Shown: positions 9,401 through 16,904, counted from the first letter of the stretch. The stretch: 32,686 bases of DNA from Pseudobutyrivibrio sp. (GCF_015057185.1 NZ_SVEV01000036.1:1-32686); one strand, 5' to 3'. Notes: generated from the sequence alone by a model not told the origin. Numbers and translations: made by a program.

Positions 9401-9930
9401 TTACAGATGACAGTGAAGTGATAATTGGAGGTATGATTACCTCAGTTTTAAATAAATACACTAGACAAGGCAAGGCAATGGTATTCCTTACCCTAGAGGA
9501 TTTGACTGGTTCAGTGGAGGTTATAGTATTCCCTAACAGTTACGATAGAGCTCGCACATTTATTTCTGAGGGCAACAAAGTAATTGTAAAAGGCCGTGTT
9601 CAGGCAGACGAAGAAAGAGATGCCAAACTTATCTGTCAGGAAATCAAGAGCTTTGATGACTGTGGTAGAGAGGTTTGGATACAGTTCGAAAACAAAGCAA
9701 GCTTTGATGCCTCAGAGCAACAGCTTAATAGCGTTATCAGGGAAATGGATGGCAATGATGGCCTTGTTATTTTCCTAAAAGAAGAGAAAGCTGTTAAACG
9801 CATGGGTCCTAACTGGGCAATATCTGCTTCCGCGGAAAATCTATCCTTATTATATGAGGCTTTTGGCCAAGAGAATGTCAAAGTTGTTGATAAGAAGGTG
9901 GAATTTCCTAAAAGTCGTGGAAGATATTAG
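6445..9930 (+). CDS. dnaE: DNA polymerase III alpha subunit DnaE
   Basis: A 1161-residue replicative polymerase of the DnaE type (not PolC). Order: PHP domain at the N-terminus with FVHLHTHTEYSLLDGSNKI and AITDHGN (D40, H41), so at least two metal-binding motifs of the PHP site look intact; palm and fingers with PVGPGRGSAAGSLISY and catalytic Asp in MPDIDTDFDP (D397, D399, D401); third catalytic Asp in KMDFLGLRNLTV (D554); GVHAAGVV; helix-hairpin-helix region; OB-fold near residues 990-1075. The third residue of the second motif is T where D-I-D-I-D is usual, a mild variation. The ribosome site is only AGAAAGAGAG. The gene is preceded by the structured element at 6337-6421 and followed by the pfkA promoter. 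Confidence 0.97.
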   Translation: MSFVHLHTHTEYSLLDGSNKIKSYVKKCLDMGMTAAAITDHGNMYGVTKFYDECQAQGLKPIIGCEVYVAPGSRFDREMVKGEDRYYHLILLAENEQGYHNLIKIVSAGYVDGFYYKPRVDFEILEKYHEGLICLSACLAGEVARALARGAYDEAKTVALKYRDTFGANNYFLEMQDHGIAEQATVNQGLMRLSKETGIPLVVTNDCHYTNKEDADSHDVLLCIQTGSKLEDVDRMRFETEEFYVKSEEEMLELFPYAKEAVYRTQEIADRCNVEIKYHVAGLPPFDVPEGYDTWTYLNKLCFDGLKERYGDDAHLYEDRLNYELNTIKEMGYVEYFLIVWDFINYARTHGIPVGPGRGSAAGSLISYTTGITDIDPMKYNLVFERFLNPERVSMPDIDTDFDPVGREEVIDYVRKKYGDDCVTQIVTFGTLKPKSVVQDVGRVMGLPIPFTNGIKKLIPDVLGDGGKVTIESAIEHSIELKSLYESDPQVKKLLDICKRLEGLPRNTGVHAAGVVISAKPTDEYMPLALGKGDVIITQYEKEVIEAIGLLKMDFLGLRNLTVINGTIKQVEKNYGIKLDLHEIDYNDKGAMELFAAGKTDGVFQFESTGMKSLLKQLNPTQIGDLILANAVYRPGPMDFIPKIIDCKNTGKESPFVQKFPILKDVLGDTYGFPVYQEQVMQIMTTCAGYTMGRADNVRRMMSKKKVDKLAAERPAFVQGCFEKNGISNEDADWLFDQLMPFALYGFNKSHAAAYSYVAVQTAYLKKYYPLEFMAALMTSVLNSSTKIAEYIAACRESGIELLPPDVNYGEADFAVDNGKIRYGLSAIKSVGSNTITAIIQDRERNGKYRDLEDFINRVTKYDANKRTVENLIKAGALDSLEGNRRQKCMIFPQILDSVNNKRKKDIDGQMSLFDFASDEQKEEMKITLPNVDEFDKEMLLAFEKELMGVYVSGHPLDDYISLLEKNTTAHASQFIIDEETGQTAVTDDSEVIIGGMITSVLNKYTRQGKAMVFLTLEDLTGSVEVIVFPNSYDRARTFISEGNKVIVKGRVQADEERDAKLICQEIKSFDDCGREVWIQFENKASFDASEQQLNSVIREMDGNDGLVIFLKEEKAVKRMGPNWAISASAENLSLLYEAFGQENVKVVDKKVEFPKSRGRY

Positions 9931-9939
9931 AATTTAATG

Positions 9940-9968
9940 TTGAAAACGGTATCAAAAGAAGATAAAAT
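9940..9968 (+). promoter_or_regulatory. pfkA promoter
   Basis: TTGAAA (9940-9945) and TAAAAT (9963-9968) are separated by exactly 17 bases. Both differ from consensus by one base. It lies 45 bases before the pfkA ATG, just after the dnaE stop. Confidence 0.65.
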
Positions 9969-10012
9969 AGATGCGAATTGTTTGAAAGAGGGATTTTAGG
10001 AGGATTTATCAA

Positions 10013-10999
10013 ATGGCAGATAAGGTAAAGACAATTGGTGTACTTACCTCTGGTGGCGATGCTCCTGGCATGAATGCAGCTATTCGTGCTGTTGTTCGTC
10101 AGGCTATTGCTAGAGGAAAGACAGTCAAAGGTATCAGAAGAGGATACGCTGGATTACTTTCTGGCGAGATTATAGATATGAACGCACATAGCGTTTCAGA
10201 GACTATTCAACGAGGTGGTACTATTCTTCAGACCGCTAGATGTCTTGAGATGCTCGAACCAGAGTATCAAGAGAAAGCAGCTAAGAATGCAATCGCTGCA
10301 GGTATTGATGGCCTTGTAGTTATCGGTGGTGATGGTTCTTTCAAGGGTGCTCAGAAGATTTCTAAGTATGGAATCAACACAATCGGTTTACCAGGTACTA
10401 TCGATCTTGATATTGCATGTACAGAGTATACAATCGGTTTCGATACTGCTGTTAACACAGCTATGGAAGCTATCGATAAGGTTCGTGATACATCTACATC
10501 ACATGAGCGTTGCTCAATCATTGAGGTAATGGGCCGTGGCGCTGGTTATATCGCTCTTTGGTGTGGTATTGCAAACGGTGCAGAGGATGTTCTCCTTCCT
10601 GAGAGATATGATTATGATGAGCAGAAACTTGTAAATCACATTATCGAAGGACGTAAAAAGGGAAAACAGCACCACATCATCATTAATGCAGAGGGTATTG
10701 GACACTCTACATCAATGGCTAAGCGTATCGAGGCCGCAACAGGCATCGAGACACGTGCTACTATCCTTGGTCACATGCAGCGTGGTGGTTCGCCTACATG
10801 TAAGGATCGTGTATATGCATCTACAATGGGGGCTATGGCAGTTGACCTTCTTTGCGAAGGCAAAACAAACCGCGTAGTTGGTTATAGACATGGTGAGTTC
10901 ATCGACTTCGATATCGATGAGGCGCTTGCTATGAAGAAGGATGTTGACGAGTACCAGTACTCACTTTGCAAATCTTTGAACAATGATTACAAGTACTAA
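10013..10999 (+). CDS. pfkA: ATP-dependent 6-phosphofructokinase
   Basis: A 328-residue glycolytic kinase converting fructose 6-phosphate to the 1,6-bisphosphate. Motifs: LTSGGDAPGMNAAIRAVVR near the N-terminus; GGDGS (D107-G108), where Gly after Asp marks ATP rather than pyrophosphate use; PGTID with catalytic D131; YTIGFDTAVNTA; STSHERCSIIEVMGR. The usual PGTIDND reads PGTIDLD here, with Leu132 in place of Asn, while both Asp are kept. A strong AGGAGG precedes the ATG. The stop codon overlaps the start of the SpoU methylase by 17 bases, so the three genes 10013-12070 form one operon. Confidence 0.96.
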   Translation: MADKVKTIGVLTSGGDAPGMNAAIRAVVRQAIARGKTVKGIRRGYAGLLSGEIIDMNAHSVSETIQRGGTILQTARCLEMLEPEYQEKAAKNAIAAGIDGLVVIGGDGSFKGAQKISKYGINTIGLPGTIDLDIACTEYTIGFDTAVNTAMEAIDKVRDTSTSHERCSIIEVMGRGAGYIALWCGIANGAEDVLLPERYDYDEQKLVNHIIEGRKKGKQHHIIINAEGIGHSTSMAKRIEAATGIETRATILGHMQRGGSPTCKDRVYASTMGAMAVDLLCEGKTNRVVGYRHGEFIDFDIDEALAMKKDVDEYQYSLCKSLNNDYKY

Positions 11000-11801
11000 A
11001 AACGAGCAGATTAAAAATATAACATCACTAATCAAAAAAGCCAGAGAGCGTAAAGCTCAAAGGCTTTTTGTGATTGAGGGAATACGAGCTGTGGCAGAGG
11101 TGCCAGGGCAGCTTTTGCATGCTATCTACTACGTAGAAGGCTTTGCTGATTCTGCAGAAGGTCAGGCCTTTATCTCAGATATTCACGCAAAGGCTCCAAA
11201 CGCTCCTATTGAAGAAGTGGCCAAAACTGTATTTAATTCCATGAGTGATACAGTTACACCACAGGGAGTTTTGGCTCTTGTGAAAATGCAAGAGTTCACC
11301 CTTGAGGATGTGGTTGGAGCTACCGCAGGACGTGTGCCTCATGTGATGATTTTAGAGTCGCTGCAGGATCCAGGCAATATGGGAACCATAGTCCGTACAG
11401 CCGAGGGTGCTGGAGCTACTGGTATTATTATGAACAATACCACTGTGGATATTTATTCTCCAAAGGTGGTTCGTTCTACAATGGGAAGCATTTTCAGAGT
11501 GCCTCATATCGTAGTAAAAGATTTAAGTGCAACTATCGAGCAATTAAAAAATGATTATCGTATTTCCGTATATGCTGCTCATTTAAAGGGTGAGAAATAT
11601 TACGATGAATTTGATTTAACTAGCCCTACTGCATTTATGATAGGAAACGAAGGTAATGGACTTACAGACGAGATTTCTAATTGTGCTACTTCCTACCTTA
11701 AAATTCCTATGGAAGGAAAACTAGAATCATTAAATGCTTCAGTTGCCGCCAGCTTGCTTATGTACGAAACCCATAGGCAGAGAAAAAACAGTGGAGTTTA
11801 A
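10983..11801 (+). CDS. SpoU/TrmH family RNA 2'-O-methyltransferase
   Basis: A 272-residue SPOUT-class methyltransferase. Residues 1-110 form an L30e-like substrate-binding domain (basic start MITSTKNEQIKNITSLIKKARER, then LFVIEGIRAVAEV). The C-terminal half carries the three SpoU motifs: LQDPGNMGTIVRTAEGAGA, FMIGNEGNGL and IPMEGKLESLNASVAASLL, which form the trefoil knot that binds S-adenosylmethionine. Relatives methylate ribose in 23S rRNA or tRNA; the target base cannot be predicted. The start lies inside the last codons of pfkA and the stop overlaps the next start (TAATG), implying translational coupling on both sides. Confidence 0.9.
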   Translation: MITSTKNEQIKNITSLIKKARERKAQRLFVIEGIRAVAEVPGQLLHAIYYVEGFADSAEGQAFISDIHAKAPNAPIEEVAKTVFNSMSDTVTPQGVLALVKMQEFTLEDVVGATAGRVPHVMILESLQDPGNMGTIVRTAEGAGATGIIMNNTTVDIYSPKVVRSTMGSIFRVPHIVVKDLSATIEQLKNDYRISVYAAHLKGEKYYDEFDLTSPTAFMIGNEGNGLTDEISNCATSYLKIPMEGKLESLNASVAASLLMYETHRQRKNSGV

Positions 11802-12070
11802 TGAATATGAGAATATGGTTCAAATCCTGGAAAGATAATCATATGCTTCAAGATTATGTGTGGGAAGACGATTCGCAAGAGACTAGAACACACAAAATTT
11901 TTGCTGCAGTTGATAAAGCTTCATACGAATTTGATACTAGCAAACCAGTCTGGTTGGAGTCTACTATCCGGGAGTTCAAACGACATGGCAAGGCTAGATT
12001 TACAAAGGATAATTTTGTGGATGAAATCCCATTTGATTATCTTGAAATTCATGTTTTAGACGAAGACTAA
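11801..12070 (+). CDS. Conserved 89-residue protein of unknown function
   Basis: A small acidic-basic protein starting in a TAATG overlap with the methyltransferase stop. Its sequence is dominated by aromatic and charged residues (RIWFKSWKDNHMLQDYVWEDD, FDTSKPVWLESTIREFKRHGK, FDYLEIHVLDED). There is no signal peptide, membrane segment, cysteine pair or known motif. I have the impression that proteins of this length and pattern are common in Lachnospiraceae but I know of no function. The tight coupling to the RNA methylase suggests that it is a genuine gene. Confidence 0.75.
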   Translation: MNMRIWFKSWKDNHMLQDYVWEDDSQETRTHKIFAAVDKASYEFDTSKPVWLESTIREFKRHGKARFTKDNFVDEIPFDYLEIHVLDED

Positions 12071-12082
12071 AACACAATTTAT

Positions 12083-12136
12083 TAACATAGTGATTGCTGT
12101 TTTCTAATGAAAAACAACGGACTATGTGATATTATT
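12083..12136 (+). other. Interrupted hairpin downstream of the pfkA operon
   Basis: ACATAGT and ACTATGT form a 7-bp outer stem, and TGTTTT with AAAACA forms an inner stem. No T-run follows, so it may be a poor terminator or a 5' structure for the alarmone synthetase gene. A TATTAT at 12130-12135 could be a -10 box, but no convincing -35 was found. Confidence 0.35.
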
Positions 12137-12169
12137 AACAAGGGGAGAAACAACGGGAGGTGAAAAATT

Positions 12170-12877
12170 GTGGACATGAATATGTTTCAGGATGATGGTG
12201 TCAATTCATGGAATACCGTCATGCTTTTATACGAATCCGCAATCAAAAAATTTCGTACCAAGGTAGAAATTTTAAATGATGAATTTCAACAGGTACATCA
12301 ATATAATCCAATAGAGTATATTAAAACAAGAGTTAAGACACCAGAGAGCATAGTTAAAAAGCTCAAAAAAAACGGCTATGACGTTTCGATACCAAGTATG
12401 ATTGAACATTGTAACGATATAGCTGGCGTCAGAATAGTTTGCTCATTTACATCAGATATTTATCAAATTGCAGAGATGATTGGACGTCAGACAGACGTTA
12501 CAGTTATTTCAATAAAGGACTACATCAAAAATCCTAAGACATCAGGCTACAAGAGCTATCACATGCTTGTTAAGATTCCGATTTACCTATCTGACAAAAC
12601 TGTTGATACCAAAGTAGAAATCCAGATTCGTACTATAGGTATGGACTTCTGGGCTAGCCTAGAGCATAAAATTTATTACAAGTTCGAGGGTAATGCACCT
12701 GAATACATCAGTAGAGATCTTCGTGAATGTTCTGAGATTGTATCGATGATGGATACCAAAATGCTTCAGCTTAATGAGGCTATCATGCAGACCAAGCTTG
12801 AGGAGGAGCGTCAGCGAGAAGAAAGCAAACACACAAATGGCTGGCAGGAAAAGGTAGTCGAGGGCAATACTCATTAG
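12170..12877 (+). CDS. relQ: RelQ/YjbM-type small alarmone synthetase
   Basis: A 235-residue protein made of a single RelA/SpoT synthetase domain with no hydrolase, TGS or ACT domains. Motifs: PIEYIKTRVKTPESIVKKLKK (about 47-67), NDIAGVRIVCSF (82-93), TSGYKSYHMLV (124-134), VEIQIRTIGMDFWASLEHK (149-167). These match the small synthetases that make (p)ppGpp from GTP/GDP and ATP in the cytosol. The charged C-terminal tail (LEEERQREESKH) is typical. The start is GTG at 12170, because GGGAGG lies 9 bases before it; the ATG two codons later is too far. It is followed by the hairpin at 12912-12944. Confidence 0.9.
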   Translation: MDMNMFQDDGVNSWNTVMLLYESAIKKFRTKVEILNDEFQQVHQYNPIEYIKTRVKTPESIVKKLKKNGYDVSIPSMIEHCNDIAGVRIVCSFTSDIYQIAEMIGRQTDVTVISIKDYIKNPKTSGYKSYHMLVKIPIYLSDKTVDTKVEIQIRTIGMDFWASLEHKIYYKFEGNAPEYISRDLRECSEIVSMMDTKMLQLNEAIMQTKLEEERQREESKHTNGWQEKVVEGNTH

Positions 12878-12898
12878 TATTTTTCATATATAGCTTAA

Positions 12899-12904
12899 TA
12901 TGAT
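12899..12904 (+). promoter_or_regulatory. Possible -10 element of uppP
   Basis: TATGAT lies 58 bases before the uppP start codon, just upstream of the hairpin at 12912-12944. The -35 region is poor, so the call is tentative. If used, the transcript would begin almost exactly at the 5' arm of the hairpin. Confidence 0.3.
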
Positions 12905-12911
12905 ATTATTT

Positions 12912-12950
12912 ACACTGTCGGGCAGGTCCTGGCAGTGTTTTTTTAGGAGG
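12912..12950 (+). terminator. Terminator hairpin with T-run fused to the uppP ribosome-binding site
   Basis: ACACTGTC (12912-12919) pairs with GGCAGTGT (12931-12938) with one G-U. The following T-run (12938-12944) leads directly into AGGAGG (12945-12950) of uppP. It probably ends relQ transcription. Any transcript that crosses it into uppP must read through a terminator, so it could also act as an attenuator. Confidence 0.65.
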
Positions 12951-12956
12951 ATAATT

Positions 12957-13814
12957 ATGATAGAAATATTAAAAGCAATATTATTCGGTATTGTTGAAGG
13001 AATAACTGAATGGTTACCTGTTAGTAGTACCGGTCACATGATTCTTTTGGATGAAATTGTAAAACTTGATGTTTCAGAAGAGTTTTACAGCATGTTTCAG
13101 GTAGTTATTCAGTTAGGTGCAATCCTTGCTGTAGTTATTATTTTCTGGAATAAAATTTGGCCATTTGGCAAGAAAACAAATGAAGCACCACTTAGCAATT
13201 CTGGTATAGGCGCATGGATCAAAAAAGATATTTTCGTATTGTGGTTTCATATTTTGTTGTCATGTATACCAGCAGCAGTAGTTGGTGTACTTTGGGATGA
13301 TCTTTTTGAAGAATTATTCTATCACCCAATCCCAGTGGCACTTGCCCTTATAGTTTTTGGTGTAGCATTTATTATTGTTGAAAGCATGAATGCTGGAAAG
13401 AATGCAAAAATCACTACAGTAGCAGACATTACTTACATGACAGCATTTTTGATTGGTATGTTCCAGCTTATCGCAGCAATCTTCCCAGGAACATCTCGCT
13501 CAGGTGCAACAATTGTTGGTGCCCTTATTATTGGCGTTTCACGAACAGTCGCAGCTGAGTACACCTTCTACTTAGCTATTCCTGTAATGCTTGGCGCAAG
13601 CTTACTTAAAATCTTAAAATTCGGTCTTGATTTTACCTCAATGGAGGCAGCAATTCTCGCAGTAGGCATGGTTGTAGCATTTTTAGTATCTATTGTTGTA
13701 ATTAAATTCTTGATGGATTACATAAAGAAACACGACTTCAAGATTTTTGGATGGTACAGAATTGTACTTGGAATTATAGTTATTATCTGCGGTATAGCAG
13801 GCATCATAAAATAA
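12957..13814 (+). CDS. uppP: Undecaprenyl-diphosphatase UppP (BacA)
   Basis: A 285-residue polytopic membrane enzyme that dephosphorylates undecaprenyl diphosphate to recycle the lipid carrier for peptidoglycan, and that gives bacitracin tolerance. Family motifs: VEGITEWLPVSSTGHMIL (residues 13-30; E14, E18, H27) and FPGTSRSGATIVGALIIGVSR with the conserved Arg at 181. About seven or eight hydrophobic segments span the rest. The ATG at 12957 was chosen because AGGAGG lies 6 bases before it; an in-frame ATG at 12900 lies upstream of the terminator hairpin and has no ribosome site. The structured element at 13831-13919 begins 16 bases after the stop. Confidence 0.95.
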   Translation: MIEILKAILFGIVEGITEWLPVSSTGHMILLDEIVKLDVSEEFYSMFQVVIQLGAILAVVIIFWNKIWPFGKKTNEAPLSNSGIGAWIKKDIFVLWFHILLSCIPAAVVGVLWDDLFEELFYHPIPVALALIVFGVAFIIVESMNAGKNAKITTVADITYMTAFLIGMFQLIAAIFPGTSRSGATIVGALIIGVSRTVAAEYTFYLAIPVMLGASLLKILKFGLDFTSMEAAILAVGMVVAFLVSIVVIKFLMDYIKKHDFKIFGWYRIVLGIIVIICGIAGIIK

Positions 13815-13830
13815 TATATAAAATAAAAAT

Positions 13831-13919
13831 ACCCTCGTAGGCATCAAGCTCTTAGGTTTCTCAAGCGAATCGTTTTAGATGAGCGGAGAAACACTAAGGC
13901 TTGTAGCCGTAACGAGGGT
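13831..13919 (+). ncRNA. Candidate structured RNA element, copy 2 (uppP 3' region)
   Basis: An 89-base relative of the element at 6337-6421. P1: ACCCTCGT with ACGAGGGT. P1b: GGC with GCC. P2: CAAGCT-C-TTAG with CTAA-GGCTTG, identical to copy 1. P3: GTTTCTC with GAGAAAC. P1 and P3 differ entirely from copy 1 in sequence but keep pairing, the hallmark of a selected RNA structure. It lies between uppP (+) and mscL (minus), which are convergent. TTTCTT follows on the + strand and TATTTTTATTTT on the minus strand, so it may also act as a terminator for one or both genes. Confidence 0.6.
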
Positions 13920-13939
13920 TTCTTAGTCTTTGGGATATT

Positions 13940-14386
13940 TTACAGCTGCGCTGTGCAGTGTGGACAGCGAGTAGCTTTGATATTTATTTTGCTGTAGCAG
14001 TATGGGCAATCTTTTTCGGTTGGCTCAGTAGCTTCAGCATCTTCTTTGTTTTTCTTTACAAGTGCAGTGGCACGTTCTGTGGCTCTGTTAATCCCTTTAA
14101 TAAGACAGAAAATAACAAGCGCAACGATTAAAAAGTTAATAACAGCAGTAATGAAATTTCCATAAGTAAGAACAGGTGCATTCTCTCCTGAACCAAGAGT
14201 GACCTTTAATTCTGAAAAGTCTGTTCCGCCGAAGATTCCAAGGATTGGTGTGAGAATATCTTCGTTTAATGAAGTTACGATAGCAGTGAAAGCACCACCA
14301 ATAATGACACCAACTGCCATATCCATTACATTGCCGCGAAGAATAAATTCTTTGAATTCTGAGATAAAACCATTCTTTTTACTCAT
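13940..14386 (-). CDS. mscL: Large-conductance mechanosensitive channel MscL with C-terminal zinc ribbon
   Basis: A 148-residue channel subunit that opens under membrane tension during hypo-osmotic shock. The ATG at 14386 has GGGAGGT before it; the start 13 codons upstream lacks one. Residues 6-40 (FISEFKEFILRGNVMDMAVGVIIGGAFTAIVTSLNEDIL) are the conserved amphipathic N-terminal helix and TM1, and TM2 is near 80-102 (ITAVINFLIVALVIFCLIKGINR). The C-terminal CPYCYSKINIKATRCPHC is a zinc-ribbon tail in place of the usual short helix; this type occurs in clostridia. It is convergent with uppP and divergent from the zinc-ribbon gene at 14602. Confidence 0.95.
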   Translation of the reverse strand: MSKKNGFISEFKEFILRGNVMDMAVGVIIGGAFTAIVTSLNEDILTPILGIFGGTDFSELKVTLGSGENAPVLTYGNFITAVINFLIVALVIFCLIKGINRATERATALVKKNKEDAEATEPTEKDCPYCYSKINIKATRCPHCTAQL

Positions 14387-14519
14387 AGTGACCTCCCATA
14401 AATATATGATAACTAAATAAAACAATTTTATTATAGCAATCTAGATAACAAACCAAAAGATGTACAGTTGGAAAAATTCGTTGAAAAAAGTATAAAAAAT
14501 TAAAATCGTTAAAAAAATG

Positions 14520-14548
14520 TTGCTTGTAAAAACTGAATATGAGACAAT
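14520..14548 (+). promoter_or_regulatory. Possible promoter of the zinc-ribbon gene at 14602
   Basis: TTGCTT (14520-14525) and GACAAT (14543-14548) are 17 bases apart in the otherwise featureless AT-rich gap between mscL and the zinc-ribbon gene. Each box matches consensus at four of six bases. Confidence 0.35.
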
Positions 14549-14601
14549 AACACTAGCGTATTTTTATAAATAATAATTTAAAGACAGGGAGGAATAAAAA
14601 T

Positions 14602-15366
14602 ATGGCTTTTTGTAAATATTGCGGAAATCAATACGAAGACGGACAGCAGTGCAATTGCCCAGGTGCACAGGCAGAGAGAGCAGCTGCTACAAATAATCAA
14701 GGGTTCGCTCCAAATGGTGCTCCACAGCAGCAGTTTGCTCAGCAGCCTTATGGACAGCCTTATGCTCCAGCAAACAACATCGGACCAGAGTTAGGAAAGG
14801 TATTCAAGAATTTCTTTGTGGCTCCAGTTGAGATGTTCCAGGATGCTATGACAGCAACAAGCAACGCTGCACAGTTTATTGCACTTGGCATTAGTGCTCT
14901 TGTAACACTTATTTTCTCATGGTTAGCATTCGGTGACGTTTTTGATGATGAAGCATTCAAGTATGCTTTCTTTGTAGTTTTAATTACAGTTGCATTAAAG
15001 GCAGTACATTGCGTAGTTGCTTTCTTAATTAAGGATAATGCACAGTTACCATTTGGTAAGTTATTTGCAGCATTTGGTACAGCTACTATTTTTGATGCTA
15101 TTGCTTCAATCGTTATGTTCTTCATCTTCAAGATGTGTGCAGGCGCTGACTCAGCTACATCTATCGTAACATGGGTGTTTGGTTTATTCTTTGCTTGGAC
15201 TGTAGCAGGTGGTTCTTACACAAAGGCAGCATATACAGTAGCTACTAAGAAAGAGTCAAAGATTGTAAACGCTTTTGCTATCACAGCAGCAGTTTGCTGC
15301 TTCATCGTAGTTGCAATCATGGTTAATGCAGCTGAAGATTCACTCAGCTTAGGAATGTTTTTCTAA
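14602..15366 (+). CDS. Zinc-ribbon, Gln/Pro-rich, multi-pass membrane protein
   Basis: A 254-residue protein of unknown function. It starts with a small cysteine motif (CKYCGNQYEDGQQCNC; Cys 4, 7, 17, 19). A Gln/Pro/Ala/Tyr-rich low-complexity linker follows (about 25-55, with QQQFAQQPYGQPYAP). Four or five hydrophobic segments follow between about residues 90 and 245 (QFIALGISALVTLIFSWLAF, YAFFVVLITVALKAVHCVVAF, FDAIASIVMFFIFKM, WVFGLFFAWTVAGG, AFAITAAVCCFIVVAIMV). The layout recalls Yip1-like proteins. GGGAGG precedes the ATG. It is followed 25 bases later by a second zinc-ribbon membrane protein, and the two are likely co-transcribed. Confidence 0.8.
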   Translation: MAFCKYCGNQYEDGQQCNCPGAQAERAAATNNQGFAPNGAPQQQFAQQPYGQPYAPANNIGPELGKVFKNFFVAPVEMFQDAMTATSNAAQFIALGISALVTLIFSWLAFGDVFDDEAFKYAFFVVLITVALKAVHCVVAFLIKDNAQLPFGKLFAAFGTATIFDAIASIVMFFIFKMCAGADSATSIVTWVFGLFFAWTVAGGSYTKAAYTVATKKESKIVNAFAITAAVCCFIVVAIMVNAAEDSLSLGMFF

Positions 15367-15391
15367 TACATAATTAGATGGGAGATTAAAT

Positions 15392-16888
15392 ATGTTTTGT
15401 GAAAATTGTGGAACAAAATTAGAAGACGGTACAGTCTTTTGTACTAACTGTGGCGCAAAACAGGACGTTGTTCCTGCAGTTGCACCAGACTTTAAGCCAG
15501 AGGGCGAGACACCTGTTACAACTGTTGACGAGGCAGTTGCTGCAACAGAGTCAGCTGTAGAGGGGGCTCCAGAGGCAGCTCCATCCGCACAGCAGGCAGC
15601 TCCTCAGTTCCAGCAGGCACCACAGCAGCCTTATGGTCAGCAGCCATACGCTCAGCAGCCATATGGCCAGCAGCCTTACGGTCAGCCATACCAGGCTGCA
15701 CCAAAGCAGAATCCGCTTAAGAAGGTACCTATTTGGGCTTGGATTATTATTGCAGTAGTTATTATTGCAGGTATTGTAGGATTTATTTTCCTTAACAAGC
15801 GCATGCATACAATTGATATCAATGACTACATCACAGTTGAGTTTGATGGTTATGATACAGTAGGTACAGCTACAATTGTTCTTGATGAAGATTTCTGGGA
15901 TGAAGTTTACGAGAAGTCAAGCTTCAAGGGCAAGAAGAAGTCTAGCACATTCTCTTCATACTACACTGAGGGTGAGTATATGGAGGATGAGATTGGTGGT
16001 TACATCAAGTATGAGCTTGACAAGGATTCAAAGCTTACAAACGGCGATGAAGTTAAGGTTGAGTACAAGATTAAGACTGACAAAATTGCTAAGAAGTACG
16101 GTGTTACTATCGAAGCAAAGGACAAGACATTCAAGGTAGCAGATCTTGAAGAGGTTGAGTCATTTAATCCATTTGATGATATTGAAATCACATTTACAGG
16201 TGTTTCTGGAGATGGTGAGTTCCAATACGAAGTTACAAACGAAAGAGATATCTATGATGAATTCTCATTCTCATGTGACGATGATTGGTATCTTGAAGAA
16301 GGTGACACAACAACAATCAAGTTTGCTGAATATTGGGATGAGGATGAACTTATTGAGTACTGTGCAGAAGAGTACGGTATGATTCCTACAGAGACAGAGA
16401 TGGAAGTTACTGTAGAGGGACTTGGTTCATATGTTGATGATGCAACACTCCTTACAGCTGCAAATGTAGCAGACATGGATGCAGAAGCTCAGGACGAGAT
16501 TACAACAGAGCTTGATAGCTTGTATGCTGACTATGACTACACAGTAAACTCTATGGATTACCTCGGTTCATATGTTGTTTCTGATGGAACATACGGCAAC
16601 TATGTATACTTTGTATACAAGGTAAATCTCGACATCGAGATGGAAGGCGAGTCAGGATCTGTTGAGTACTACACAACAGTTGAGTTCTCAGATGTTGTTG
16701 CTAACGCTGATGGAAGCAATATTTCTTACAGCTACATTTCTGGTACACCATACAATTCATATGATTTTGATATCGGTGGATACTATGGATATGTATACGG
16801 ATATGAGACTCTTGAGGACCTTCAGGACGAAATGTCATACTACGAGTCTTACTATGATGTAACTAATAATGTTTCAGTTTCTGAATAA
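15392..16888 (+). CDS. Zinc-ribbon, PYGQQ-repeat, single-pass membrane protein with acidic extracellular region
   Basis: A 498-residue protein. Order: classic zinc ribbon (CENCG...CTNCG; Cys 3, 6, 17, 20); acidic then Gln/Pro/Tyr-rich low-complexity stretch with repeated PYGQQ/PYAQQ units (about 65-103); one membrane segment (about 112-133, WAWIIIAVVIIAGIVGFIFL); then about 365 outward-facing residues very rich in Asp, Glu and Tyr. The outside part seems to contain two related beta-rich units, each with a TNGDEV or LEEGDT turn followed by a Lys/Glu-rich helix and a TI-EAK or MEVTVEGL strand. The topology resembles TcaA/YvbJ-type proteins. Function is unknown. It ends at the strong terminator at 16905-16942. 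Confidence 0.85.
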   Translation: MFCENCGTKLEDGTVFCTNCGAKQDVVPAVAPDFKPEGETPVTTVDEAVAATESAVEGAPEAAPSAQQAAPQFQQAPQQPYGQQPYAQQPYGQQPYGQPYQAAPKQNPLKKVPIWAWIIIAVVIIAGIVGFIFLNKRMHTIDINDYITVEFDGYDTVGTATIVLDEDFWDEVYEKSSFKGKKKSSTFSSYYTEGEYMEDEIGGYIKYELDKDSKLTNGDEVKVEYKIKTDKIAKKYGVTIEAKDKTFKVADLEEVESFNPFDDIEITFTGVSGDGEFQYEVTNERDIYDEFSFSCDDDWYLEEGDTTTIKFAEYWDEDELIEYCAEEYGMIPTETEMEVTVEGLGSYVDDATLLTAANVADMDAEAQDEITTELDSLYADYDYTVNSMDYLGSYVVSDGTYGNYVYFVYKVNLDIEMEGESGSVEYYTTVEFSDVVANADGSNISYSYISGTPYNSYDFDIGGYYGYVYGYETLEDLQDEMSYYESYYDVTNNVSVSE

Positions 16889-16904
16889 TTATTGAATACC
16901 TAAA

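Noticed and set aside
12900-12956. Longer N-terminus for UppP from an ATG at 12900
   Set aside because: It would start upstream of the terminator hairpin and add residues not seen in the family; AGGAGG supports 12957.
15516-15808. Antisense frames over the PYGQQ repeat region
   Set aside because: Open only because of the repeated codon pattern of the coding strand; no ribosome site or homology.
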